This document shows, in pieces, positions 33,563 to 41,971 of a DNA stretch of 64,000 nt (positions are counted from its first letter, which is position 1; the number at the start of each line of letters is the position of its first letter). The stretch spans positions 1 through 64,000 of the forward strand of contig CAZRPI010000001.1 of the NCBI GenBank assembly GCA_964601865.1, read 5' to 3'. The position numbers and the translations under genes were made by a program. Origin of the DNA: Pseudopelobacter sp964601865. Its GTDB lineage: Bacteria > Desulfobacterota > Desulfuromonadia > Geobacterales > Pseudopelobacteraceae. The notes beneath the pieces were generated by a model, which saw only the letters and a program-made list of their open reading frames with translations, did not search any database and was not told the origin of the DNA.

Positions 33563-34479
33563 GGAACTCCTTCATCAATACCATTCTCGATGCCTGCAGA
33601 CAACGGGAGGACATCTTTGTCATCAGCGGCGACGCCGGCCTGGGTGTATTTGACACCTTCAAGGAGGAATACCCTGACCGTTTCCTCAACCTGGGAGCCG
33701 CCGAACAGAACATGATCAGTTTTGCCGCCGGGATGTCCATGACCGGCTACAAGGTGCTTGTTTACAACATCATACCTTTTGTCCTTTACCGCTGCTACGA
33801 GCAGGTGCGTAACGATATCTGTTATCAGGACCTGCCGATTATTCTGGCCGGCATCGGCAGTGGACTGACCTATTCACCCCAGGGAATGACCCACTACTCC
33901 ATAGAAGATCTGAGCCTCGCCCGTACACTCCCGAACCTGACCGTCTTGTCCCCAATTGACCCTGTTGAGGCAAGAGTGGCAGCCAATTATGCCCTATCCG
34001 CAGCCGCACCGGTATATGTCAGGCTTGCCAAGCGTGGCGAACCGGATATCCACACGACACAACAGCTTGATATAAGCGTGCCGCAACAACTGGTCACGGG
34101 CGATATTCCGGTCGCCCTTCTCTGTCATGGTTCCATTGGGGAGGAGGTTCTGCAAGCGGCCCGGATACTGTCCGAAGATGGCATCAGGCCCTTCGTGTTT
34201 TCGGTGCCAATGGTACAGCCACTCAATCGTGACACTTTACTCAGTTGCCTGAAAGGGATGCGGTCAGTGGTTTCGGTTGAAGAGCATTATCATTCCTGCG
34301 GCCTGGGCGCGGCCGTGAGGGAAAGTATCATGGACTCCTCTCTATCCTGCTCTCTCACCACCTTGGGATTACCATCCCGTTTCATCCATGAAGTCCACGA
34401 CACGGCAGGAATGAGAAAACTGTTCGGGATTGATGCCGATTCGATTGCTTCTACTGTCAGATCGCAGTTGAGAGGTTGA
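33559..34479 (+). CDS. Transketolase C-terminal subunit (split transketolase)
   Basis: A 306-residue partner carrying the pyrimidine-binding domain and the C-terminal domain. Key blocks are VISGDAGLGVF, FLNLGAAEQNMISFAAGMS (with the catalytic glutamate in AAEQNM), GLTYSPQGMTHYSIEDL and the later VSVEEHYHSCGLGAAV. Together with the upstream subunit it makes a complete alpha2beta2-type transketolase. Four-base overlap upstream. The following methyltransferase ATG lies two bases after its stop, so these genes are co-translated. Confidence 0.93.
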   Translation: MRNSFINTILDACRQREDIFVISGDAGLGVFDTFKEEYPDRFLNLGAAEQNMISFAAGMSMTGYKVLVYNIIPFVLYRCYEQVRNDICYQDLPIILAGIGSGLTYSPQGMTHYSIEDLSLARTLPNLTVLSPIDPVEARVAANYALSAAAPVYVRLAKRGEPDIHTTQQLDISVPQQLVTGDIPVALLCHGSIGEEVLQAARILSEDGIRPFVFSVPMVQPLNRDTLLSCLKGMRSVVSVEEHYHSCGLGAAVRESIMDSSLSCSLTTLGLPSRFIHEVHDTAGMRKLFGIDADSIASTVRSQLRG

Positions 34480-34481
34480 AC

Positions 34482-35144
34482 ATGGGAAAATTAAGAAATT
34501 ATTTTACGCCTCTTCATACCAGTACGAAACGTGACTATCTCTCACGCATGTGTGATGCCAAAGTCGAGTGCATGCGAGTTGCCAAAAGATACGGGTCTGA
34601 GTTCTGGGATGGTGAGCGGCGGTACGGATATGGAGGCTTCAAGTATGACGGCAGATGGAAACCGGTCGCCGAACGTTTAATCGAAGATTACGGACTGGCC
34701 GGGAACTGCTCGATCCTTGACATAGGTTGCGGCAAGGGATTCCTGTTGTATGAACTCCATCAGTTACTACCGGAAGCACGTATTGCCGGGTTTGATATTT
34801 CAGAGTATGCCATCAACAACGCGAAGGATGAGATCCGTCACAACATCTTCCTGCACCGGGCTCAGGATCCGCTTCCCTATAAAGATCATGAGTTCGACCT
34901 GGCTATCTCGCTTACCACCCTCCACAATCTGCACCTGCCAGACCTGAAGGCCGCCCTGATGGAAATGGAACGGGTCGGCAGGCAGAAATATCTGGTTGTG
35001 GAGGGATACCGGAATGAGGAAGAGCTGTTTAACCTGCAGTGCTGGGCGCTGACCTGCGCCGCCTTCTTCACACCAGAGGAATGGATGTGGCTGTTTGGCC
35101 AGTTTGGTTACAGCGGGGACTACGAGTTTGTGTATTTCGACTGA
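34482..35144 (+). CDS. Class I SAM-dependent methyltransferase
   Basis: A 220-residue methyltransferase with SAM motif I in CSILDIGCGKGFLLYEL, motif II-like GFDISEYAINNAKDEI and motif IV in FDLAISLTTLHNL. The N-terminal 60 residues are a short lead with YGYGGFKYDGRW. The ATG at 34482 with AGAGG ahead is preferred to a TTG at 34476. It probably methylates a glycan hydroxyl or carboxyl, judged only from position between the transketolase pair and a radical SAM gene. Confidence 0.88.
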   Translation: MGKLRNYFTPLHTSTKRDYLSRMCDAKVECMRVAKRYGSEFWDGERRYGYGGFKYDGRWKPVAERLIEDYGLAGNCSILDIGCGKGFLLYELHQLLPEARIAGFDISEYAINNAKDEIRHNIFLHRAQDPLPYKDHEFDLAISLTTLHNLHLPDLKAALMEMERVGRQKYLVVEGYRNEEELFNLQCWALTCAAFFTPEEWMWLFGQFGYSGDYEFVYFD

Positions 35145-35162
35145 TCGTTCCAGGAGAGAGTA

Positions 35163-36233
35163 ATGGGGTTGCTCTACACCCGCATGAAAATATTCCACTT
35201 CAACGCCAAGCTTGATTCACTCCAGCCAAGTTCCGGGGGTATCCTTCCGCCGCTCAACGTACGCATCAAACCGACCAATGCCTGCAACCATAACTGCTGG
35301 TATTGCGCCTACCGTGCGGAAAATCTGCAACTTGGACAGGATATGAACCAGAAGGATTCCATACCGCGGGACAAGATGCTGGAGATCATCGATGATCTGA
35401 TGGCAATGGAAGTGAAGGCGGTTACCTTCAGCGGCGGGGGCGACCCGTTCTGTTATCCGCACCTGTTGGAAACGGTGCAAAAACTGGCCGCAACTCCGAT
35501 CAAATTTGCCGCGCTTACTAATGGTTCACGCCTGACCGGCGAAGTCGCGGAAGTTTTTGCCAAACACGCCACCTGGTTGCGAGTCTCCATGGACGGCTGG
35601 GACAACGCCAGCTACCGTGAGTACCGCGGATGTTCCGATGGGGAGTTCACCAACATCATCCGCAATATGGAACAGTTCAAAAAAATTGGTGGGAAGTGTT
35701 ATCTGGGAGTCTGTATCGTTGTTGATAACAATAACTACGAGCATATCTACGATTTGATCCAACTCCTGCACGCAACCGGAGTCAACAGCGTCAAGGTCTC
35801 ACCCTGCATCGTCAGCAACAGTTGTGACGACAATTATAACTACCACGTTCCGCTTTTTGATTCGGTAAAAGAGCAGACCCTGCGGGCACAGCAGGAGTTC
35901 ACCGGGGAAGGCTTTGAACTGTATGATGCCTACCATTACCAACTGGGAACATTTGCCAAAGATTATTCATGGTGTCCCTACCTTCAGATTGTCCCGGTCA
36001 TCGGCGCCGACCTGAATATCTACTCTTGCCACGACAAGGCATACAACCTTGCGGAAGGATTGCTGGGTTCAATCACAGACACACGGTTCCGTGATTTCTG
36101 GTTCTCCGACAAGAGGCGGTTTTACCGAATTAATCCGAGACGAGACTGCAACCATCATTGTGTTGTTGACAGCAATAATCGTATGGTTCTGGAATATCTG
36201 AATGTTGACGAAAACCATCGGGAGTTTTTGTAA
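35163..36233 (+). CDS. Radical SAM/SPASM protein, related to the 'DGHKL' pair
   Basis: A 356-residue radical SAM enzyme with C-x3-C-x2-C in TNACNHNCWYCAYRAE and FSGGGDPFCYP as the GGE-like loop. It has SPASM-region cysteines (SWCPYLQ, IYSCHDKAYN, RRDCNHHCVVD) and an ending ENHREFL. The overall length and C-terminal arrangement resemble the paralogues at 30752 and 37108, but it lacks their DGHKL opening, so it is a more distant relative. AGGAGAG precedes the ATG. Substrate unknown; probably a glycan or nucleotide sugar. Confidence 0.87.
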   Translation: MGLLYTRMKIFHFNAKLDSLQPSSGGILPPLNVRIKPTNACNHNCWYCAYRAENLQLGQDMNQKDSIPRDKMLEIIDDLMAMEVKAVTFSGGGDPFCYPHLLETVQKLAATPIKFAALTNGSRLTGEVAEVFAKHATWLRVSMDGWDNASYREYRGCSDGEFTNIIRNMEQFKKIGGKCYLGVCIVVDNNNYEHIYDLIQLLHATGVNSVKVSPCIVSNSCDDNYNYHVPLFDSVKEQTLRAQQEFTGEGFELYDAYHYQLGTFAKDYSWCPYLQIVPVIGADLNIYSCHDKAYNLAEGLLGSITDTRFRDFWFSDKRRFYRINPRRDCNHHCVVDSNNRMVLEYLNVDENHREFL

Positions 36234-36236
36234 TCA

Positions 36237-37115
36237 ATGAGTATGCCCCCCCAAAAAGTGCTTGTCTTCGGAAGTACCGGCAAACTTGGATCAGCTCTAA
36301 CAGCTGCATTCGCAACGGCCTCGTACATGGTCATTCCGCTTAATCGCTCCGAGTGCGATGTCAATGACCATGCTCAGGTGCATTGCAAAGTCAAACAAAT
36401 ACGGCCCGACATTGTTATCAACGCCATAGCCTTCAACGGCATCGACGCCTGCGAAGCAAGTCCGCAACAGGCACTGGCAATCAACACCCTTTTCCCCAAA
36501 CTGCTGGCCGAACTCTCGCAAATATATTCTTTTTTACTCGTACACATCAGCAGTGACGCGGTCTTCAGCGGCACACAGGGGGGGTATTTCAAGGAAACGA
36601 GTATCGCAGCCCCCATCAATTTGTACGGCTTTACCAAGTTTGGCGGGGATTGTTTCGTGAGCGCCATTGCCAAACGCCATTACATTACCCGGATTTCGGT
36701 GCAGTTCGGGCCTACCCCCGGAAAGGCCCAGTTTATCGAGAAAATGCTGGAACGGATCCGGCATGGCGCAGATCATCTGCAAGTATCCGACGATATTATT
36801 GCTTCTCCCAGCTACAGCAGGGATGTCGCTGAACGCATCAGGACCCTTGTTGATGAACGGAGTCCCTTTGGGTTGTACCACATTGCAAATGAGGGGAAGG
36901 CTTCACTTTATGAACTGGTGAAGGAACTTGTTCGAATCATGGAGTGGGGTGTTGTGGTAGTACCGGTTCCCCACAGTACATTCCCATCACAGGGTATCAA
37001 AAACACCTATACCCCCATCCGGTCGGAAAGAATTGCGCCTTTGCGCCCCTGGCGTGATGCATTGATGGCATATTGCCGGGAAGCACTGATAGACAAAGGA
37101 AGGATAGATGGCTGA
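36237..37115 (+). CDS. RmlD-like nucleotide-sugar reductase (SDR)
   Basis: A 292-residue extended SDR of the dTDP-4-dehydrorhamnose reductase family: VLVFGSTGKLGSALTAAF, VINAIAFNGIDACEASPQQAL (the N-A-x-V/I-D-x-A-E-type block), LVHISSDAVFSG and the active-site Y-G-F-T-K in INLYGFTKFGG. It lies between two radical SAM genes and overlaps the second by eight bases, which suggests it reduces a keto-sugar formed or used by them. The ribosome site is weak, and an ATG six bases further in is an alternative start. Confidence 0.87.
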   Translation: MSMPPQKVLVFGSTGKLGSALTAAFATASYMVIPLNRSECDVNDHAQVHCKVKQIRPDIVINAIAFNGIDACEASPQQALAINTLFPKLLAELSQIYSFLLVHISSDAVFSGTQGGYFKETSIAAPINLYGFTKFGGDCFVSAIAKRHYITRISVQFGPTPGKAQFIEKMLERIRHGADHLQVSDDIIASPSYSRDVAERIRTLVDERSPFGLYHIANEGKASLYELVKELVRIMEWGVVVVPVPHSTFPSQGIKNTYTPIRSERIAPLRPWRDALMAYCREALIDKGRIDG

Positions 37116-38199
37116 TACAACATATCGCATGGATGGACATAAGCTATACTGGCATCTCGATCGGGTCAACGACTGGATGAACGGCAAAAGGATAGCGCCG
37201 TTGCATATCGATGTCGGTTTGAGCAAGGGATGCAACATCAGATGCCATTACTGTTTCGGGGTTGTTCAGGGAAACCGCTACCAGGAAGGCAAAGAGATCT
37301 TTTTTGCGCGTGAACCGCTGTTGAATTATGTCCGGGAGGCAGGCGAAGTCGGTGTCAGATCCATGGCAATCATAGGCGAAGCCGAACCGCTTCTCAATCC
37401 CCACGCATATGAGGCAATCATTGCCGGCAAGAAATCGGGGGTCGATATGGCGCTCGGCACCAACGGCATCCTGTTCGACACCGGAAATAGCGGGCAGAAG
37501 GCGCTGGAGCATCTTACCTGGTTGCGCTTCAATATCAGCGCAGCCTCGCAACAATCGTATCAGCGCCTTCACAACAGTCCCGACTTCGCTACCCTTTTGG
37601 AAAAAATAAGGTTCTGCCTTGACACCAAGCGCAAAAACAATCTGCCGGTAACCATCGGATTCCAGATGGTCTTAACGCCACAGGATATAGACGAGGTGTT
37701 ACCATTGACCCGTCTTGCCAAAGAACTGGGAGTGGATTATCTGGAAATCAAACATTGCGGAGACACGGTAAAAAATGACCTGGGCATTTTCAATAAACTC
37801 GGCATGTATGATCAGTTCAGGGAAATCCTGCTGCGGGCAGAACAGGAATCGACCGATACGTTCAGGGTTATTGTAAAATGGGGCAACATCACTCGCAAAG
37901 GGAAACGCGCCTATAACTGCTGTCTCGGCGCCCCCTTCCTGCTCTATTCCAGCGGTGACGGCAAGCTGTATCCCTGCGGCATGTTCTTTTCCTACCGTGA
38001 GCCTGAGTTCTGTCTCGGAGACCTGAACCGGCAATCATTCAAGTCAATCGTTGAAAGCGATGCGTACTGGAATACCATGAAGAAAATCCAGACTGACATC
38101 AGGGTGCATGAAGAATGCTACGCCAGCTGCAAAACCAATGCGATCAATGAGTTCTTGTACACCCTGATCAATCCTCCGCAACATATCAACTTCATCTAG
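37108..38199 (+). CDS. Radical SAM/SPASM protein, 'DGHKL' subgroup
   Basis: A 363-residue enzyme opening RMDGHKLYWHLDRV with radical SAM cysteines in SKGCNIRCHYCFGVV. The GGE-like loop reads GEAEPLLNP. SPASM-region cysteines include YNCCLGAPF, LYPCGMFF and EECYASCKTNAINEFLYTL, ending in HINFI. The DGHKL opening and the NAIN-FLY-HINFI ending match the gene at 30752, so both arose by duplication and may act on related substrates. AAGGAAGG precedes the ATG, which overlaps the reductase gene. Confidence 0.88.
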   Translation: MADTTYRMDGHKLYWHLDRVNDWMNGKRIAPLHIDVGLSKGCNIRCHYCFGVVQGNRYQEGKEIFFAREPLLNYVREAGEVGVRSMAIIGEAEPLLNPHAYEAIIAGKKSGVDMALGTNGILFDTGNSGQKALEHLTWLRFNISAASQQSYQRLHNSPDFATLLEKIRFCLDTKRKNNLPVTIGFQMVLTPQDIDEVLPLTRLAKELGVDYLEIKHCGDTVKNDLGIFNKLGMYDQFREILLRAEQESTDTFRVIVKWGNITRKGKRAYNCCLGAPFLLYSSGDGKLYPCGMFFSYREPEFCLGDLNRQSFKSIVESDAYWNTMKKIQTDIRVHEECYASCKTNAINEFLYTLINPPQHINFI

Positions 38200-38210
38200 G
38201 AGTATGCATA

Positions 38211-38867
38211 ATGGAAGACAAATATATCAGCGAGCATATTGAGTACAGGGATGAAGAACGCATCCGCCTGGGAATGATGTCAAGCCATCGCTGGAGGATG
38301 GACCCCAAGGTGCTGCTGTTCTCAATGGCCCGATATAAATTCATCGCAAAGATGCTGACAGGAAAAAATGAGGTGCTCGAAGTCGGTTGCGGAGACGGCT
38401 GGGGGGCCAACATTGTCGTGCGAGAAGTTGGCTCAATCTTATGCGTAGATATGGACCCGGTCCTGGTCAAAGAATGCGAAGAGTTGAAAACCGACGACCG
38501 GATATCCTTTGCCCGGCATGATCTGCGCAAAGCACCCGTTAAACCTGCGCGCGATGCGGTATATCTGCTTGATGTGCTGGAACATCTGGAAAAAGAGGAT
38601 GAAGATATTTTTTTGAGAAACATCGCGGCATCAATAACAGCAGACGGTATCTGCATTGTGGGCATCCCCAGCCTGGAAAGTCAGGAATACGCCTCCAAGC
38701 CGAGTCGCGCCACCCATGTTAACTGCAAAAGCGGCAATGACCTGAAACAGACCCTTGAGAAATATTTCAGGAATGTCTTCCTGTTCAGCATGAACGATGA
38801 AGTTGTGCATACCGGCTTTACCAAGATGGCCCACTACCTGCTGTGTCTCTGCGTCGGAGTGCGCTAG
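38211..38867 (+). CDS. Class I SAM-dependent methyltransferase
   Basis: A 218-residue methyltransferase with motif I NEVLEVGCGDGWGANIVVR, the acidic loop ILCVDMDPVLVKECE and motif IV YLLDVLEHLEKEDED, a Methyltransf_11/23-like pattern. AGGAG lies nine bases before the ATG. Located directly after a radical SAM gene and before the Nudix gene. The substrate is presumably glycan, from context only. Confidence 0.88.
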   Translation: MEDKYISEHIEYRDEERIRLGMMSSHRWRMDPKVLLFSMARYKFIAKMLTGKNEVLEVGCGDGWGANIVVREVGSILCVDMDPVLVKECEELKTDDRISFARHDLRKAPVKPARDAVYLLDVLEHLEKEDEDIFLRNIAASITADGICIVGIPSLESQEYASKPSRATHVNCKSGNDLKQTLEKYFRNVFLFSMNDEVVHTGFTKMAHYLLCLCVGVR

Positions 38868-38871
38868 GCCG

Positions 38872-39282
38872 ATGCACTGCGTCGCCCTGATCGTTCTGTA
38901 TGATGACCGGCAGGACGTTTTGCTTCAGCACCGGACTGATGATGCTCACCTTTTCCCCGGCCACTGGGCTTTTTTCGGCGGAAGCTGTGAATCCGATGAA
39001 ACACCGCTCGAAGCGGTTATCCGGGAAACGGAGGAGGAACTCTGCTACCGCCTGACTTCTCCCCGACTTGTCATGGAACAGCCGTTTTCAGTAAATGGTC
39101 TTGAATGCTTGATGTACCTGTATGTTGAGCAGCACCACGGCGATAAGAGCATGTTGCGATTGTGCGAGGGACAGGGGTGGGGATGGTTTGGAGCTGGCGA
39201 AACCGAAAAACTCCTGATGACGGAGCATGATCGTTCCGCACTGCGTGTCGCACGAAACTTTATATCCGGACAAACACAATGA
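38872..39282 (+). CDS. Nudix hydrolase
   Basis: A 136-residue protein with a complete Nudix box, beginning GSCESDETPLEAVIRETEEE (G-x5-E-x7-R-E-x2-E-E). Nudix enzymes cleave nucleoside-diphosphate-linked compounds; in a sugar-nucleotide operon it may remove a misformed nucleotide sugar or act like a GDP-mannose-type hydrolase. The ATG at 38872 lies four bases after the methyltransferase stop; the longer frame from 38797 would run inside that gene. Four-base overlap with the next gene. Confidence 0.9.
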   Translation: MHCVALIVLYDDRQDVLLQHRTDDAHLFPGHWAFFGGSCESDETPLEAVIRETEEELCYRLTSPRLVMEQPFSVNGLECLMYLYVEQHHGDKSMLRLCEGQGWGWFGAGETEKLLMTEHDRSALRVARNFISGQTQ

Positions 39283-40751
39283 ACATCCACCCCCTATCAA
39301 TGGATCAGCAGCAGTCTTTACGCGGCCAGCCCAAGCGGCTTCTGCTCGCCTATCCCAATATGCGCTGGCATAAAGAGGACAGCGTAACGCTCTGGAATCT
39401 TGATCCAACAGCACTCTGCCTGTTGGCTGCAACGGTCAGAGACCTGGTGGAGATCAAGATCCTTGACGCCCAGTTTCACAACCTGGACAGGGACACGTTC
39501 AAGCGACAGATTGCCGACTATCAACCGGATTACGTCGGCCTGTCACTGCTGACCAGTGAGTATGAAGAAGCTTTGTACGGAGCTGCCCGGCTCGTTAAGG
39601 AAGTCAATCCTGATATCACGGTGATTGCCGGTGGCGTCCATGTTACGACCATGCCTGACCATGTCATGGAGACGTGCGAGGCCATCGATTACTGCGTCAT
39701 TGGCGAGGGGGAACATGTTCTGCGGGAACTGATACGCTATCTTCAGGGAACAGACGCTTTACCGAAGTCAGGCCTTGCCTATCGCAGCGGCAATGTAATC
39801 ATACAGAAGCAGGCAATAGTTGACAACCTGTCGGAACTTCCCTGGCCAGCCTACGATCTGGTCGATTTTTCCGCCTACATTCAAAAACCGCAACGGGGCT
39901 TCACCTCCAATCAACCGCCTGCATACCCCTATGTGCGGATGGTAACAACCCGTGGCTGCCCCTTCGGATGCACTTTCTGCCAGGTTGAAACCATAGCGGG
40001 GCGTCGGGTGAGAACCCGTGACCCGGTGGACGTCGTCAATGAGCTGGAATTCCTGAAAGAACGTTACGGCATCCGCTCCATCGTATTTGATGAAGACAAC
40101 ATCCTGTTGGGAGAGAACGACTATGCACGTCGGCTTTTCCGCGAAATGAGCGACCGAAAGCTGAACCTTCCCTGGATCGCGTCGGCGTTTGCGCTCTTTC
40201 TGATAACCGATGACCTGCTTGCCCTGATGAAAGAATCGGGATGCGTCGGTATCAACGTCGCCATCGAATCGGGCAATGAGCGTGTCTTGAAGGAAATTAT
40301 CCACAAACCGATAAAAAATCTTCAAGCCATACCGGACATAATCGCCAGGGTTCAGGCGCAGGGAATTTACTGCATCGCCAATTTCATAGTCGGATTTCCC
40401 GGCGAAACCTGGAATGAAATTCGTGAGACAATTGCCTTTGCGGAACAATGTGGCGCGGATTATGTCAAGATTTACGCGGCAGTGCCACTGTACAGGACCA
40501 AGCTCTATTATCTGGCAAAGGAAAAGGGATTGCTGCTCTGCAACGATGAAATCCCCAAGGTTGATTGGCGCTACGGCCAGATTACTTCCGATGAGTGGAC
40601 GGCAAAGGATATCAGCATCCTCAGGGTTTACGAGTGGGATCGAATCAACTTTGCGCCCCATAAGATAAAACGTTTGATTGAAATCACCGGAGCGACCGAA
40701 GAAGAGTTAAACGCTGTGCGGAAGAACACAAGGGATAACCTAACTTGGTGA
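39279..40751 (+). CDS. Cobalamin-binding radical SAM protein (B12-rSAM, class B type)
   Basis: A 490-residue protein. Residues about 10-170 form a B12-binding-like Rossmann domain (DPTALCLLAATVRD, VGLSLLTSEYEEALYGA, VIAGGVHVTTMPDHV, YCVIGEGEHVL). The radical SAM domain follows with C-x3-C-x2-C in TTRGCPFGCTFCQVE and later FDEDNILLG and GINVAIESGNERVL. B12-rSAM enzymes methylate unactivated carbon or rearrange substrates. No DxHxxG motif is visible in the B12 domain, so base-off lower-ligand binding is uncertain. The ATG overlaps the Nudix stop by four bases. Confidence 0.9.
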   Translation: MNIHPLSMDQQQSLRGQPKRLLLAYPNMRWHKEDSVTLWNLDPTALCLLAATVRDLVEIKILDAQFHNLDRDTFKRQIADYQPDYVGLSLLTSEYEEALYGAARLVKEVNPDITVIAGGVHVTTMPDHVMETCEAIDYCVIGEGEHVLRELIRYLQGTDALPKSGLAYRSGNVIIQKQAIVDNLSELPWPAYDLVDFSAYIQKPQRGFTSNQPPAYPYVRMVTTRGCPFGCTFCQVETIAGRRVRTRDPVDVVNELEFLKERYGIRSIVFDEDNILLGENDYARRLFREMSDRKLNLPWIASAFALFLITDDLLALMKESGCVGINVAIESGNERVLKEIIHKPIKNLQAIPDIIARVQAQGIYCIANFIVGFPGETWNEIRETIAFAEQCGADYVKIYAAVPLYRTKLYYLAKEKGLLLCNDEIPKVDWRYGQITSDEWTAKDISILRVYEWDRINFAPHKIKRLIEITGATEEELNAVRKNTRDNLTW

Positions 40752-40786
40752 TTTAACGGCACATCACACTTCAACAAGGTAATGTA

Positions 40787-41950
40787 ATGACCACACAGAA
40801 TAGAGATTTCCTTACCCCGGCTCATCCACTTTCTTCGCTAAACTTCATGTTTACGGAAAAATGCAACCTTCGGTGTGTATATTGTCCCAAATACTCAGCA
40901 ACAGATACAAGTGGCCATATTTCGCAGACACTCCTTGAATATATAATTGAATACATAAAGAGCAATCATATCAAATCGGCAGGTGTTGGCTTCTATGGGG
41001 AGACCTTTTGTTTTCCAGGATGGGAGCGATATGCCGGAGAACTGGTCAATGCTGGTGTGGACATGTCAATATGCTCAAACTGGAATCACAAGCTGTCTGA
41101 CAACCAAATAGGGGTGTTGAGCAGATTCAAGCTTATCCAGTTCAGCATCGACACTACAAATCCTGACTTACTACGCACAATTCGCCCCCCAGCAGACCTT
41201 AAAACCATATTATTCAACATGCATCTAATACGCAGCAGGACTATTCTTGATCGTGTACAGCACCCGATTTTCATGTGGTGCAGCGTATTAAGTCACAAGA
41301 TAATACCCTACTTATCGGACTTTGTTGCCATGGCAATTTCCAATGGCGTGAAGCATATAAATTTCAACGAACTGGAGTATTACGAAGATTCCAGCCATGA
41401 ACTCAAAAGTGTTTTTGACCTTGAAAACATGGAATTTGTTGTCGCTGCAGACGAGATTCTCAAAATGGATTTGCTGGCCAAAAGTTATGGCATTGAAATC
41501 ACCTATGCGTTCAACTCATTCCTGGATGTTATCAGGACAAGGAAGCAGCAAATATTATCCGGCAGCAATGACAGCATGTCCAACACTGTCTGCAGACTAC
41601 CGTTACAAGGGATTCAAGGCATTTCAAGCCACTTGACATTACCCTCAACATCTTTACCACCTCATGGCAATAATACGCATACCAGATTATGTTTGCAGCC
41701 TTGGACTACGGCTTACATCCTTGCCAATGGCACGGTCTGCAGCTGTTGCGTAAGGGGTGAGAGCATGGGGAGAATATCCGCTGATACAAATCTTGATGAT
41801 ATTTTGAACAACAATAAATATAGAGAGCTCAGATGGCGTCTGTTAACGGGGAATATTGTCGATAACGCCTGCCTGGCCTGTCCTGTCACGCCAATCGTTG
41901 AAAAATCAATCCTGCATGAGTCTTTGCTGCAATCCCTTATTCGCACATGA
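40787..41950 (+). CDS. Radical SAM/SPASM protein
   Basis: A 387-residue radical SAM enzyme with C-x3-C-x2-C in TEKCNLRCVYCPKYS, GFYGETFCFPGW in the GGE position and a C-terminal SPASM-like set (RLCLQPWTTAYIL, TVCSCCVRGESMG, NACLACPVTP). It is AT-richer than the preceding genes and opens a low-GC stretch running to 45.6 kb. AAGG precedes the ATG. It is the sixth radical SAM gene of the island; it does not share the DGHKL motifs. Substrate unknown. Confidence 0.86.
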   Translation: MTTQNRDFLTPAHPLSSLNFMFTEKCNLRCVYCPKYSATDTSGHISQTLLEYIIEYIKSNHIKSAGVGFYGETFCFPGWERYAGELVNAGVDMSICSNWNHKLSDNQIGVLSRFKLIQFSIDTTNPDLLRTIRPPADLKTILFNMHLIRSRTILDRVQHPIFMWCSVLSHKIIPYLSDFVAMAISNGVKHINFNELEYYEDSSHELKSVFDLENMEFVVAADEILKMDLLAKSYGIEITYAFNSFLDVIRTRKQQILSGSNDSMSNTVCRLPLQGIQGISSHLTLPSTSLPPHGNNTHTRLCLQPWTTAYILANGTVCSCCVRGESMGRISADTNLDDILNNNKYRELRWRLLTGNIVDNACLACPVTPIVEKSILHESLLQSLIRT

Positions 41951-41971
41951 CTCCGAAAGAGGCCACCAATA

